A stretch of DNA of 64,000 bases from Saccharopolyspora spinosa NRRL 18395 (GTDB lineage Bacteria; Actinomycetota; Actinomycetes; Mycobacteriales; Pseudonocardiaceae). The notes under the pieces are model-generated. The model was not told the origin of the DNA. It did no database searches and saw nothing but the letters and a program-made list of their open reading frames with translations. Below are positions 54,943 to 63,864 of this stretch, piece by piece (within the stretch, counting starts at the first letter, position 1; every line of letters begins with the position of its first letter). The position numbers were made by a program, and so were the translations under genes. The stretch lies in the NCBI RefSeq assembly GCF_000194155.1, contig NZ_GL877878.1, positions 3,379,557 through 3,443,556 of the forward strand, given 5' to 3'.

Positions 54943-56117
54943 CCCACGCATTCGCCCGCCCGGCGGACCGCTTGGCGGCCATCAAGCCGTCACCGATCAG
55001 GGCGATCTTCGACCGCGCCGCGAAGCTGGAAGCCGACGGGCACAAGATCTACCACTTCGAGATCGGCCGCCCCGACTTCGACAGCCCGGCCGTGGCCAAG
55101 CAGGCGACGATCGACGCGTTGGAGAGCGGCAAGGTGCATTACGCGCCGAACGCCGGCACCGCGGACCTGCGCGCCGCGATCTCCGAATACCTCGCGGACA
55201 AACGCCACACCCAGTACCAGCCGAACGGCGAGATCATCGTCACCGTAGGCGCCAACGAAGCGGTGTTCCTCGCGATCATGGCGTTCTGCGGGCCCGGTGA
55301 TGAGGTAGTGGTCCCCATCCCGGCCTGGGCCCACTACCAGTCCTGCATCCGGTTGGCCGGTGCCACACCGGTCGAGGTGCCGCTTGACGCCGCCAACGGT
55401 TACCAGCTCGACCTGGAGGCGCTGAGCGCCGCGATCAGCGACCGCACCCGCATGGTCGTGCTGTGCACGCCGAACAACCCGACCGGAACCGTGGCCAGCA
55501 AGTCCGATGTGGACGCCATCGCTGAGATGCTGCGTCCCACCGACGCCCTGCTGCTGTCCGACGAGATCTACGCCGACCTCACCTACGAGGTCGACCACGC
55601 CTCCCCCGCGTCCTACGAACAACTCCACCCGCGCACGCTGTCGGTCGGCGGGTTCGCCAAGGCGTTCGCGATGGACGGCTGGCGGTTGGGTTGGCTGGCC
55701 GGCCCGGCCGAGCTGATCGCACCCGCCCTGCGGGTCCGGCAGTACACCACCGTCTGCTCCACCACGTTCATCCAGGACGGCGGCGCTGCGGCGCTGCGCT
55801 CGGCCCGCGACGAAGCCGAATCCATGCGCCAGTCCTTCGAAGCCCGGCGCAACGCAGCGCTGCAAGCGATCTCAGGTACCGACAAGCTGCGCGTGGCCTC
55901 CCCCGACGGCGCCTTCTACCTCTACCTCAGCTACGAGCCGGAAACCGCCGAACCGGCGGAAGAACTCGCAGTGCGCCTGCTCGAGGAACACCACGTCGCC
56001 GTGGTTCCCGGGACCGCCTTCGACCCGCACGGCGGGACGCACGCGTTCCGCGTGTCCTACGCGTGCCCGCTGGAAGACCTGACCGAAGGCCTCCGGCGCA
56101 TCATCGCCGCACTGTAA
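54939..56117 (+). CDS. class I PLP-dependent aminotransferase
   Basis: 392 residues: IYHFEIGRPDFDSPAVAKQA, YAPNAGTADLRAAISEYLA, VTVGANEAVFLAIMAFCGPG, CTPNNPTGTVASKSDVDAIA, LLSDEIYADLTYE, the PLP lysine in VGGFAKAFAMDGWRLGWLAG and RVSYACPLEDL with the substrate-carboxylate Arg. This is the aspartate/aromatic-type (AT-I gamma) fold. By context it may convert glutamate or a related amino acid to the 2-oxo acid used by the adjacent two-subunit TPP decarboxylase. Substrate specificity cannot be read from the motifs. Confidence 0.9.
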   Translation: MTHAFARPADRLAAIKPSPIRAIFDRAAKLEADGHKIYHFEIGRPDFDSPAVAKQATIDALESGKVHYAPNAGTADLRAAISEYLADKRHTQYQPNGEIIVTVGANEAVFLAIMAFCGPGDEVVVPIPAWAHYQSCIRLAGATPVEVPLDAANGYQLDLEALSAAISDRTRMVVLCTPNNPTGTVASKSDVDAIAEMLRPTDALLLSDEIYADLTYEVDHASPASYEQLHPRTLSVGGFAKAFAMDGWRLGWLAGPAELIAPALRVRQYTTVCSTTFIQDGGAAALRSARDEAESMRQSFEARRNAALQAISGTDKLRVASPDGAFYLYLSYEPETAEPAEELAVRLLEEHHVAVVPGTAFDPHGGTHAFRVSYACPLEDLTEGLRRIIAAL

Positions 56118-56204
56118 CGGCGGCCGGCCTCACGCAGGTCGCACCAGTTCCGCGGTCGCCGGTCCGCGACCACGCCCACCCCGACCTCGAGAGAAAGCAG
56201 CGGC

Positions 56205-56747
56205 ATGAGTACGACGACGCAACAACGCCACAAGAACGTGGTCGAAGCGGTACTCGGGATGGACCCCGACGCCGTGGCCTACGTGCCCAGCAACAGCATC
56301 GCCGGAATCATCAACGGACTCATCGACAACGCCGGCCCGGACACCCGTGTTTTCCCCGTGTCGCGAGAGGAAGAGGCCGTCGGCGTCATCGGCGCGCTCC
56401 CGCTGGCCGGCAAGTTCGGCGTGATCGTGATGCAGGACAACGGGTTCGGCAACGCACTCACCGCGCTGACCACCTTCGCCACGTCCTACCACCTGCCGGT
56501 GGTCATCCTGGCCAACACCCGCGGCGGGCTCGGCGAGTACAACTCGATGATCCACTCGATCTCCGCTCCAGTGCCCGACATCCTGCGCGCCGCGAACATC
56601 CCCGTCTTCGGGCTCGACCGGCGCAACTCCCCGGCGGACTGGCAGGCGACCGTGACCGAGGCTGGCAACCACGCCCGGATGACCTACCGCCCCGTCGTGG
56701 TCCTGATGGAATTCTTCGACTTCAACGACAAGGAGAGCCGCGCATGA
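56205..56747 (+). CDS. TPP decarboxylase alpha subunit (ComD-like)
   Basis: A 180-residue protein matching the N-terminal PYR domain of TPP enzymes, as in the separate alpha subunit of sulfopyruvate decarboxylase: VVEAVLGMDPDAVAYVPSNS, VFPVSREEEAVGVIGALPLA with the catalytic Glu, GVIVMQDNGFGNALTALTTF and PVVILANTRGGLGEYNSMIH. It is encoded just before a matching PP-domain subunit, overlapping it by 4 bp. Phosphonopyruvate decarboxylases are the other near relatives. In this operon a 2-oxoglutarate-like substrate is an alternative to sulfopyruvate. Confidence 0.85.
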   Translation: MSTTTQQRHKNVVEAVLGMDPDAVAYVPSNSIAGIINGLIDNAGPDTRVFPVSREEEAVGVIGALPLAGKFGVIVMQDNGFGNALTALTTFATSYHLPVVILANTRGGLGEYNSMIHSISAPVPDILRAANIPVFGLDRRNSPADWQATVTEAGNHARMTYRPVVVLMEFFDFNDKESRA

Positions 56748-57322
56748 AGCGCATTGAAGCCCTGCGCGTGATCACCGACCGGACCCCCGACCTCCCGGTG
56801 ACCGCGACCTGCGCGGCCACCAGCCGCGAACTGGCCGCCGTGGCCGACCGGGACAACCACCTCTACCTGCTGGACGCTATGGGACTCACGGTGTCCGTGG
56901 GCACCGGCGTCGCGCTTGGAATCGCCGGCACCAAGGTTTCGCGCAGCGTGGTGGTCGACGGGGACGGGTCGCTCCTGATGAACCTCGGCGCGGCGGCCAC
57001 CGCCGGCTACCTCGCCCCGGACAACCTCTTGATCCTGCTGCTGGACAACGGGGTCTACGCGTCAACGGCCGGTATCCCCACCCAGGCGGAGAAACTGGAC
57101 CTGGGCGCGATCGCGGAATCGGTGGGGCTGCAGGTCCTGCGGGCCGCGGACACCACCGAACTGGACAACGCGCTGCAGCGAACGCTGGCCGAGCCCGGCC
57201 CGTGGTTCGTGCACGTGCGCATCGAGCCGGGCAACGAACCGGGCACACCACTGCTGCTCATCGATCCTGTCGTGCACGCCGACCGCTTCCGCCGCTGGCT
57301 GACCGACCGGATCGCGGCTTGA
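56744..57322 (+). CDS. TPP decarboxylase beta subunit (ComE-like)
   Basis: 192 residues, the PP domain: MKRIEALRVITDRTPD, YLLDAMGLTVSVGTGVALGI, the TPP-Mg motif VVDGDGSLLMNLGAAATAGY, ending the loop with LLLDNGVYASTAGIPT. It is half of a heteromeric TPP enzyme with the preceding gene, decarboxylating a 2-oxo acid to an aldehyde. Its stop overlaps the TTG start of pxpA (TTGA), which ties the decarboxylase to the oxoprolinase genes in one translational unit. Confidence 0.87.
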   Translation: MKRIEALRVITDRTPDLPVTATCAATSRELAAVADRDNHLYLLDAMGLTVSVGTGVALGIAGTKVSRSVVVDGDGSLLMNLGAAATAGYLAPDNLLILLLDNGVYASTAGIPTQAEKLDLGAIAESVGLQVLRAADTTELDNALQRTLAEPGPWFVHVRIEPGNEPGTPLLLIDPVVHADRFRRWLTDRIAA

Positions 57323-58077
57323 CCGAGATCGCGGTCAACACCGACATCGGGGAAGGCTTCGGCGTCTGGCAGTTCACCGACGACGAAGCACTCCTCGGGC
57401 TGGTCAGCGCGGCCAACGTGGCCTGCGGTTTCCACGCCGGCGACCCCGACATCCTGCGCCGCACCTGCGAACTGGCGGTGCGGCGCGGCGTGGCCATCGG
57501 CGCCCAGGTCTCCTACCGGGATCTCGCCGGTTTCGGCCGGCGGTTCCTGAACGTGCCGCGAGCGAGCCTGGTCAACGACCTGCTCTACCAGATGGGCGCG
57601 CTGCGGGTGTTCGCCGAACTCGCAGGCGGTCGAATCGGCTACGTCAAGGCGCACGGAGCCTTGTACAACGCCTCGGCTCGTCACCGCGAGCACGCGGCCG
57701 CGATCGTGGAGGCAGTCGCCTCATTCGACCGATCGATCCCGCTGTTGTGCCAGCCCGGCACGGAGACATGGCGGCAGGCGGAGGAAGCCGGGATCCGGCC
57801 GCTGGCCGAAGGCTTCATCGACCGCGGCTACACAGCCGAAGGGCTGCTGGTGCCGCGCGGCCAACCTGGCGCGCTGGTGACCGAACCCGAGGAAGCCGCC
57901 GCACGAGCGGTGCGGATGGCCGCAGAAGGCAAGGTGACCGCGGTGACCGGGGAGGACGTCGAGCTGTCCCCGGGCACGCTGTGCCTCCACAGCGACACCG
58001 CAGGTGCCGTGGAAATCGCCGCCGCGGTCACCGCCGCCCTGCGCGCCGCAGACGTTTCACTGGTCCCCATTCGATGA
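57319..58077 (+). CDS. pxpA: 5-oxoprolinase subunit A (LamB/YcsF family)
   Basis: A 252-residue LamB/YcsF-family protein: IAVNTDIGEGFGVWQFTDDE, SAANVACGFHAGDPDILRR, GAQVSYRDLAGFGRR, VKAHGALYNASAR, EGFIDRGYTAEGLLVPRGQP and LCLHSDTAGAVEIA. PxpA with PxpB and PxpC hydrolyses 5-oxo-L-proline to glutamate with ATP. The TTG start overlaps the decarboxylase stop. The three pxp genes are consecutive here. Some homologous sets act on other lactams or carboxylated amides, so the true substrate may differ. Confidence 0.93.
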   Translation: MTEIAVNTDIGEGFGVWQFTDDEALLGLVSAANVACGFHAGDPDILRRTCELAVRRGVAIGAQVSYRDLAGFGRRFLNVPRASLVNDLLYQMGALRVFAELAGGRIGYVKAHGALYNASARHREHAAAIVEAVASFDRSIPLLCQPGTETWRQAEEAGIRPLAEGFIDRGYTAEGLLVPRGQPGALVTEPEEAAARAVRMAAEGKVTAVTGEDVELSPGTLCLHSDTAGAVEIAAAVTAALRAADVSLVPIR

Positions 58078-58084
58078 GGTGACA

Positions 58085-58741
58085 ATGCTCCAGCGCATCC
58101 CCGCGCCGACCACGGCCCGCCTGCTGCGCGCCGGCGACCGCGGCTGGCTGGTGGAACTGCCCTCCGGCGGCGCCACCGCGATCGCCGCGGCCGTCCACGA
58201 TCAGCCGTGGGCAGCACAGGTCGCCGAGGTCGTCCCGGCCGCGAAGACCGTCCTGGTCACCGCGATCGACTGCGCCTGGACAGACGCGCTGGGCAGCGCT
58301 TTGGTTTCACTGCTGGAAGAAGCTCTCGATCGTCCGGGGCCCGGCCGACGGCCCCGGACGATCGAGATCCCACTGCACTACGACGGCCCGGACCTCCCCG
58401 AGGTCGCCGATGCTCTCGGCCTCGGTGTCGCTGACGTCGCTCGCGAACACGCCGCCGCGGAACACGTCGTCGGATTCTTCGGTTTCGCACCGGGATTCGC
58501 CTACATCGACGGCTGCCCAGACGTCCTGGCGCTACCGCGCCGAACCAGCCCGCGCACCCGGATCGAGGCCGGGTACGTGGCGATCGCCGGCAACCAGACC
58601 GTCGTGTACCCGGGCGGTACGCCGGGTGGCTGGCACTTGATCGGTCACACCGAACGGCGGTTGTGGAACCCCGACAACAACCCGCCGAACCGGCTGGAAG
58701 TCGGCGATCGTGTGGCCTTCCGGGTGGTGACGACGTGTTGA
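58085..58741 (+). CDS. pxpB: 5-oxoprolinase subunit B (KipI family)
   Basis: 218 residues. C-terminal cyclophilin-like KipI domain: IEIPLHYDGPDLPEVADAL, HVVGFFGFAPGFAYIDGCPD, ALPRRTSPRTRIEAGYVAIA, GNQTVVYPGGTPGGWHLIG. The ATG follows GAGGTGAC with good spacing, 7 bp after pxpA. It forms a complex with the PxpC subunit. In Bacillus, KipI was first described as a kinase inhibitor, but the family function is now tied to oxoprolinase. Confidence 0.92.
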   Translation: MLQRIPAPTTARLLRAGDRGWLVELPSGGATAIAAAVHDQPWAAQVAEVVPAAKTVLVTAIDCAWTDALGSALVSLLEEALDRPGPGRRPRTIEIPLHYDGPDLPEVADALGLGVADVAREHAAAEHVVGFFGFAPGFAYIDGCPDVLALPRRTSPRTRIEAGYVAIAGNQTVVYPGGTPGGWHLIGHTERRLWNPDNNPPNRLEVGDRVAFRVVTTC

Positions 58742-59691
58742 CAGCCGCCCGATCCACGCCGGCTCCGCCCAAGGACGACACCACGCGCTTGTCCGTCATC
58801 TCACCAGGCCCGCTCACCACCGTGCAGGACCAAGGACGGACCGGTTACGCGCACCTCGGGGTGAGCCCATCCGGTGCCGCCGACCGGGCCAGCTTCGCAC
58901 TGGCCAACCGGTTGGTCGGCAATTTCCCCGGAACCCCAGCCCTGGAATGCACCTTCGGCGGGTTGAGCATCCGGCTCGACGCGGCCCGGGTGGTCGCGCT
59001 GACCGGGGCACCGGTGCCCGCGCTGGTCAACGGCCGCCCGGTGGCCGATCCGACGCGCTTCCGGCTCACCGCCGGAGACGTGCTGTCGCTGGGACGCCCC
59101 AGCGTCGGCCTACGCACCTACCTCGCGATCTCCGGTGGTCTGCTCGTCGAACCCGTGCTCGGCGGTGCCGGGCATGACGTGCTGGCCGGACACGGACCGC
59201 ACCCGCTTCGCGCCGGTGATGAGTTCGCCATCGGTGTGGCCAACCCGTGCCCGCAGGTTCCCGTCGAGTTGGCGATCAGCCGACTCCCACAGGCCACCAC
59301 GATCGTGCGATTCCGGTGGGGTCCACGACACGAACTCTTCGACCGGTCCGATCGACAACGGCTCACCACCACCTGGTGGCGGGTCTCCGCAGATTCGAAT
59401 CGGGTCGGGGTCCGGTTGCAGGGCGATCCTTTGCGAATCGGCAATATCCACCTGCCCAGCGAGGGCATGGTGCGCGGCGCGATCCAGGTGCCTCCCTCGG
59501 GTGAACCCATCGTGTTCCTGGCCGACCATCCGGTCACCGGCGGATATCCGGTGATCGGCGCGGTCATCGAGCGCGATCTGGACCTGGTGGCGCAGGCTCC
59601 ACCAGGTATCGGATTGCGCTTCCAACCCATTTCCAGCGGAAGCCGCATCATAAAATTTGCTTCCCGGCAACGAATTCCAACCAGTTCTTGA
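58735..59691 (+). CDS. pxpC: 5-oxoprolinase subunit C (KipA family)
   Basis: 318 residues: LSVISPGPLTTVQDQGRTGY, AHLGVSPSGAADRASFALAN, LECTFGGLSIRLD, YLAISGGLLVEPVLGGAG, VRFRWGPRHELF, SDRQRLTTTWWRVSADSNRV, GVRLQGDPL, and VFLADHPVTGGYPVIGAVIE. GTG start at 58735 overlapping the pxpB stop. This is a typical full-length biotin-dependent-carboxylase-like KipA domain without a biotin carrier. It completes the PxpABC set. Confidence 0.92.
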   Translation: MLTAARSTPAPPKDDTTRLSVISPGPLTTVQDQGRTGYAHLGVSPSGAADRASFALANRLVGNFPGTPALECTFGGLSIRLDAARVVALTGAPVPALVNGRPVADPTRFRLTAGDVLSLGRPSVGLRTYLAISGGLLVEPVLGGAGHDVLAGHGPHPLRAGDEFAIGVANPCPQVPVELAISRLPQATTIVRFRWGPRHELFDRSDRQRLTTTWWRVSADSNRVGVRLQGDPLRIGNIHLPSEGMVRGAIQVPPSGEPIVFLADHPVTGGYPVIGAVIERDLDLVAQAPPGIGLRFQPISSGSRIIKFASRQRIPTSS

Positions 59692-59871
59692 TCTCGCAGG
59701 CGCCGCGACGCGCGGTGCCAGGATCGAAGCAAATCGCTAGGGCACGAAAGCGTCCAACCAGCCCTTCCTCGGTCGTCGAGCGGTAGCCATCTCCGCTCAC
59801 GGCACCGGCACAGCTCGCCGAATCAAATTCCTGATCTGCCTGAGCACACCCTGAAAACGCTGGAGTGATCG

Positions 59872-61182
59872 ATGTCCACCTCCACCGGAGTCCACACCCC
59901 ACGAGTCGGCACCAACCAACAGACCACCCGCAAAGCCGCGATCGCCGCGATGACCGGAACCGCGATCGAGTACTACGAGTTCGGGGTCTACGGATACCTC
60001 GCGGTCACCATCAGCCCACTGTTCTTCCCCAGCAACAACCCAACGGCTGCGCTGCTGTCCACCCTGGCCGTCTTCGGCAGCTCGTTCCTGGTCCGCCCGC
60101 TCGGCGGAATCCTCCTCGGACGGCTGGGTGACCGGATCGGCCGCAAGGCAGTCCTGCTGCTAACCGTCATCGGCATGGGCAGCGCCACCGCAGTCACCGG
60201 CCTGCTGCCCACGCACACCTCCGCCGGCCTGCTCGCGCCGGCCGCGTTGCTCATCGTCCGCCTGCTGCAAGGATTCTTCGCCGGCGGCGAGGTCACCGGC
60301 GCAGCCGCATACGTCGCCGAATCCGCACCGACCGGCCGGCGTGGCTTCTTCGGCGGCTTCACCCCGATGGGCGTCGCAATGGGCGGGGCGGCAGCAGCCA
60401 CCGTCGCAGGTGTGGTGTCGAGTGTGCTGACGCCAGAACAGATGTCGGCCTGGGGCTGGCGGATCCCGTTCCTGTGCTCGATCCCGCTGATCGTGCTCTC
60501 GCTGGTGCTGCGGAAGAAGATCGAAGACACGCACGCGTTCGAATCCGCCAAGGAGAACCAGGAACTGGTCAAGGCACCGCTGCGGGAAGTCCTGACCGGA
60601 CACTTGCCGGCGGTGGCCAAGGTCGTCGGGCTGTCGTTCGGACAGAACGCCGGCTACTGGGTCGGCCTGGTGTTCATGAACATCTACCTCACCAAGAACC
60701 TCGGCTACAACCAGACCGCGGTCTTCTGGATCATCATGGCCGTCAACCTCAGCATGGGACTGCTGATGCCCCTCTACGGCGGCCTGTCCGACCGCAAGGG
60801 CCGAAAGTTCGTCCTCACCATCGGGTTCGTCGGTTACATGGTCCTGGTGACGCCGATGATGCTGGTGATGAACCACAACAACATCTGGCTCGCCTTCCTC
60901 GCGATGGTAGTAGCCGCGATCCCCTTCCCCATCGTCCAGTCCGTCGGCTACCCCACCTACGCCGAGCAGTTCCCCACCCGCGTGCGCTACACCGGTCTGT
61001 CGCTGAGCTTCAACATCGGCACCATCCTCGGTGGCGGCCTGATGCCCTACGCCGCCACCTGGCTGATCTCGACCACCGACAACCTCCTCGCCCCCGGCTG
61101 GCTGCTCATCGGCGCGTGCGCCATCGCGCTGCTGTCCCTGCTCTCGGTCCGCGAAACCGCACGATCGGAGCTCGCCGCATGA
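59872..61182 (+). CDS. MHS-family MFS transporter of the oxoprolinase operon
   Basis: A 436-residue, 12-span metabolite:H+ symporter: TAIEYYEFGVYGYLAVTISP, LFFPSNNPTAALLSTLAVFG, RPLGGILLGRLGDRIGRK, RLLQGFFAGGEVTGAAAYVA, GFTPMGVAMGGAAAATVAG and AEQFPTRVRYTGLSLSFNIG. It lies 180 bp after pxpC, with the DUF1445 gene overlapping its end (ATGA). It probably imports the lactam or amino acid degraded by the operon; relatives take up shikimate, alpha-ketoglutarate or proline/betaine. Confidence 0.9.
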   Translation: MSTSTGVHTPRVGTNQQTTRKAAIAAMTGTAIEYYEFGVYGYLAVTISPLFFPSNNPTAALLSTLAVFGSSFLVRPLGGILLGRLGDRIGRKAVLLLTVIGMGSATAVTGLLPTHTSAGLLAPAALLIVRLLQGFFAGGEVTGAAAYVAESAPTGRRGFFGGFTPMGVAMGGAAAATVAGVVSSVLTPEQMSAWGWRIPFLCSIPLIVLSLVLRKKIEDTHAFESAKENQELVKAPLREVLTGHLPAVAKVVGLSFGQNAGYWVGLVFMNIYLTKNLGYNQTAVFWIIMAVNLSMGLLMPLYGGLSDRKGRKFVLTIGFVGYMVLVTPMMLVMNHNNIWLAFLAMVVAAIPFPIVQSVGYPTYAEQFPTRVRYTGLSLSFNIGTILGGGLMPYAATWLISTTDNLLAPGWLLIGACAIALLSLLSVRETARSELAA

Positions 61183-61958
61183 GCGCTCCCGCAAGCCCGC
61201 AGGAGCTCCGCAAGTTGATCGCCGCCAGCAGCTGGACCGGCCCCACCGCCGGGGTTCTCGACGGCTACCAGCAGGCCAACCTCGCCGTCGTCCCACGGGA
61301 TCTGGCCTTCGACTTCCTGTTGTACTGCAACCGGAATCCCAAGCCTTGTCCGGTGGTCGCGGTGACCGACCCGGGAGACCCAGTCATCCGGCTCGGCCGG
61401 ACCGAAGCCGACCTGCGCACCACGCTGCCACGCTACCGGGTGTGGCAGCGCGGCGAACTCGTCGCCGAACCGACGGACATCACCGCATACTGGCGGGACG
61501 ACTCCGTCGGCTTCCTCCTGGGCTGCAGCCACACCTGGGAAGGGCCGTTGCGCACCGCAGGAGTCCCGGTGCCACACGCGGCGGATTCGATGGCACCACC
61601 GGTGTACGTGACCGACCGGCCCACCCATCCGGCCGGCCGCCTGTCGGGTCCGCTCGTGGTGAGCATGCGGGCGCTCCCGGGTCATCTGGTGGCGCGCGCG
61701 GTGGAGGTGACCGCCCGTTACCCCACCGGTCACGGGGCCCCAGTGCACATCGGAGACCCGGCGGGCCTCGGCATCGCAGATCTGTCCACACCGGACTTCG
61801 GACCACCACCACGACTCGAACCCGGCACGGTCCCGATGTTCTGGGCATGCGGAGTCACCCCACAGCTAGTGCTGCCCAACTCCGGTGCCGAATACGTGAT
61901 CACCCACTACGCAGGCCACATGTTCATCTTCGACCACCACGTCGACGAAACCCCCTGA
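61179..61958 (+). CDS. DUF1445 putative hydro-lyase (YcsI/D-glutamate cyclase-like)
   Basis: 259 residues: SPQELRKLIAASSWTGPTAG, YQQANLAVVPRDLAFDFLLY, CNRNPKPCPVVAVTDPGDP, DSVGFLLGCSHTWEGPL, ADSMAPPVYVTDRPTHPAG, MRALPGHLVARAVEVTARYP, HGAPVHIGDPAGLGIADL, VPMFWACGVTPQLVLPNS and YVITHYAGHMFIFD. DUF1445 occurs in the mitochondrial D-glutamate cyclase and, as YcsI, next to the kip/ycs oxoprolinase genes of Bacillus. It may interconvert D-glutamate and 5-oxo-D-proline here. It is the last gene of the operon. Confidence 0.88.
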   Translation: MSAPASPQELRKLIAASSWTGPTAGVLDGYQQANLAVVPRDLAFDFLLYCNRNPKPCPVVAVTDPGDPVIRLGRTEADLRTTLPRYRVWQRGELVAEPTDITAYWRDDSVGFLLGCSHTWEGPLRTAGVPVPHAADSMAPPVYVTDRPTHPAGRLSGPLVVSMRALPGHLVARAVEVTARYPTGHGAPVHIGDPAGLGIADLSTPDFGPPPRLEPGTVPMFWACGVTPQLVLPNSGAEYVITHYAGHMFIFDHHVDETP

Positions 61959-62141
61959 GCAGCGATCGACCGGAGTTGAGCGGACCCCACAACATGAACT
62001 GACGAAAGCCCCCAAAGCAGGCCGGCGAGACGCCTACAAGCATGCTGCCGCCGGCACCCCAGCTGATCGAGGTGATTATCGAGAAACGATGGTCCTTGCG
62101 TTCGGCAAGCCGACCGAACCGGAAACTGCCGACCGGCGGAG

Positions 62142-62365
62142 GTGCCATTCGAAGACCTTGCGGCGGATCTGCGCGGCGAGCGCGACCGGCTCGACGCGCT
62201 CGCCGCCGGAGGGAAGACAGGGATCCGGGCCGTGTTTCCCTGGTCCTACCGCACACTTTCTTACGACGCCGCCCGGCTGTTCAGCTTGTTCGGGCTGCCA
62301 AATTCACCGGATGTCAGTTCCCGGGCCGCCGCAGCCCTCGCCGGAACCGAGCCCCTCCGTTCCTC
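62142..62365 (+). pseudogene. fragment of a SARP/AfsR-type STAND regulator
   Basis: The segment DLAADLRGERDRLDALAAGG, RAVFPWSYRTLSYDAARLF and SLFGLPNSPDVSSRAAAALA matches the stretch after the NB-ARC domain in AfsR-like regulators. Nothing before or after belongs to it. Between it and the end of the DUF1445 gene (61959-62141) I see no gene. Confidence 0.6.
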
Positions 62366-62378
62366 CCGGTGCCGGGGC

Positions 62379-63060
62379 TCAGCGCACCTGCAGCACGGTC
62401 TTGCCGCGCAGCCCGGTGACCTCGATGCCGCCCGCGAGGGCTCGCGGCGCCTCCTCAAGCGGGAGCTTCGCGCCAGTGACAGGCCGGATGGTGCCTGCCG
62501 TGACGAGCCTTGTGAGCTCGGCGAGCCGCTCGGGCTTGCGATCGAGCCGGTAGTTCGCAGTGCGGATGCGCTCATCGGCGAGGAGCTGCTCGTCGAGGCT
62601 GAAGGCGGTCGAGAACAGCGCGCCGCCGTACCGCACGGCGCTGGCCACGCTCCTAGTGACGGAGTGATCGCCGACGACGTCGAGGATCGCGTCGACTCCC
62701 TCCGGTGTGAGGCTCCGCAGCGCCTGGTCCAGAGGTTCCGCGCCGCGAACGACGATCTCGACAGCACCGAGCCCCCGCACCTGCTCGGCGAGCTGGGCGG
62801 ACGCCGTCGCGATGACCCGGATCCCGCGGGCAGCGGCGACCTGCACCGCGAAAGTGCCGACCCCTCCCGTCGCGCCGATGACAAGCAGCGCGCCGCCTTC
62901 GGGCACCTGCATGTGGTCGATCGCGCCGAGCGCGGTCATACCCGAGGTCGGTAGCGCGGCGGCCACGTGGCTCTCGGCTCGACGATGACCGTGCTCCCGA
63001 GGTCGGTCGCTGCGAGATACCCTCGGCAAGCGGTGGCCTACGTTCCCATCGAGGACTGCC
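62379..63060 (-). pseudogene. 5'-truncated quinone oxidoreductase-like MDR protein
   Basis: The C-terminal two thirds of an NADP-dependent zinc-less alcohol dehydrogenase/quinone oxidoreductase: ALPTSGMTALGAIDHMQVPE, ALLVIGATGGVGTFAVQVAA (Rossmann motif), GVDAILDVVGDHSVTRSVAS, AVRYGGALFSTAFSLDEQLL and GTIRPVTGAKLPLEEAPRAL with GGIEVTGLRGKTVLQV. The catalytic N-terminal GroES-like part is reduced to an unreadable stretch (about 62960-63060), apart from a short GYDQRSGRAVLDGN segment. Probably non-functional. Confidence 0.7.
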
Positions 63061-63259
63061 CTCCCGCTGCGCTGGTCATAGCCTGGCCGGAGCGCTCCCG
63101 CAGCCGTGGCGTGGCCGCGCTGGTGCGCGGCGACTGCCGTCGCCGAGGCACGCGGCATGGGTGCGGCCGCCGAGGCGCGATGTTGACGTGATCGATAAGT
63201 TCTCGGCGCACGTCAGGTCTACATGTCCTGAGCAGCCTTGGAGCTTGGATGGGAGCGGC

Positions 63260-63754
63260 ATGAGCAGTCGTGGATCTGATGGCGAGGCCAGTGCCTCGGA
63301 GCCGGAACTTGTGAATCTGGACCCGGTGATGACAGCGGTCGTCCGTGGCGTCGTCCCAATGGCCGGCCTGCGGGACTTCTTCGATGCTTCCTTCGGTGCC
63401 CTGGCCCGGACCATCGAGGCGCAGCGGATCACCATGCTGAGTCCCGCCTTCGGCCTCTACCACGGGGTGCCGGGAGAGTCCCTGGACCTGGAGGTCGGGT
63501 TCGTCACGGACCGGGCGGTGCGGCCGGAGGCCGGGGTCGTGGTCGGTTCGCTGCCCGGAGGCCCGGTCGCACGGCTGACGCACTGCGGGTCGTTCGATGG
63601 TCTCGGGTCCTCTTGGGAGCGGCTGCGCTCCTGGGTACGGGAGCGGGGGCTGTCCGTCGGAGAGGACAGGTGGGAGACCTACGTCACACAGCCTTCCCCG
63701 GACATGGATCCGAGTGACCTGCGTACCGAACTCAACTGGCCACTGACGGACTGA
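63260..63754 (+). CDS. GyrI-like small-molecule-binding protein
   Basis: 164 residues. The pattern of the GyrI/AraC effector-binding fold is present: VNLDPVMTAVVRGVVPMAGL, RDFFDASFGALARTIEAQ, PAFGLYHGVPGESLDLEVGF, GSLPGGPVARLTHCGSFDGL, SWERLRSWVRERGL and WETYVTQPSPDMDPSDLRTE with the typical late Glu. No HTH is present, so it is a stand-alone binding protein. The ATG follows GGGAG. There is no clear operon partner. Such proteins may bind or hydrolyse hydrophobic drugs. Confidence 0.82.
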   Translation: MSSRGSDGEASASEPELVNLDPVMTAVVRGVVPMAGLRDFFDASFGALARTIEAQRITMLSPAFGLYHGVPGESLDLEVGFVTDRAVRPEAGVVVGSLPGGPVARLTHCGSFDGLGSSWERLRSWVRERGLSVGEDRWETYVTQPSPDMDPSDLRTELNWPLTD

Positions 63755-63864
63755 CCTGCGCGGGGCAGTCAGCGCTGGGATGCGGAACGATTTCCGCGGA
63801 TCTTGGTCGGTTGGCTTGGTGTGAAACGTTCCTTGACAACGGACCAACGTCTGGCACGACGCCT

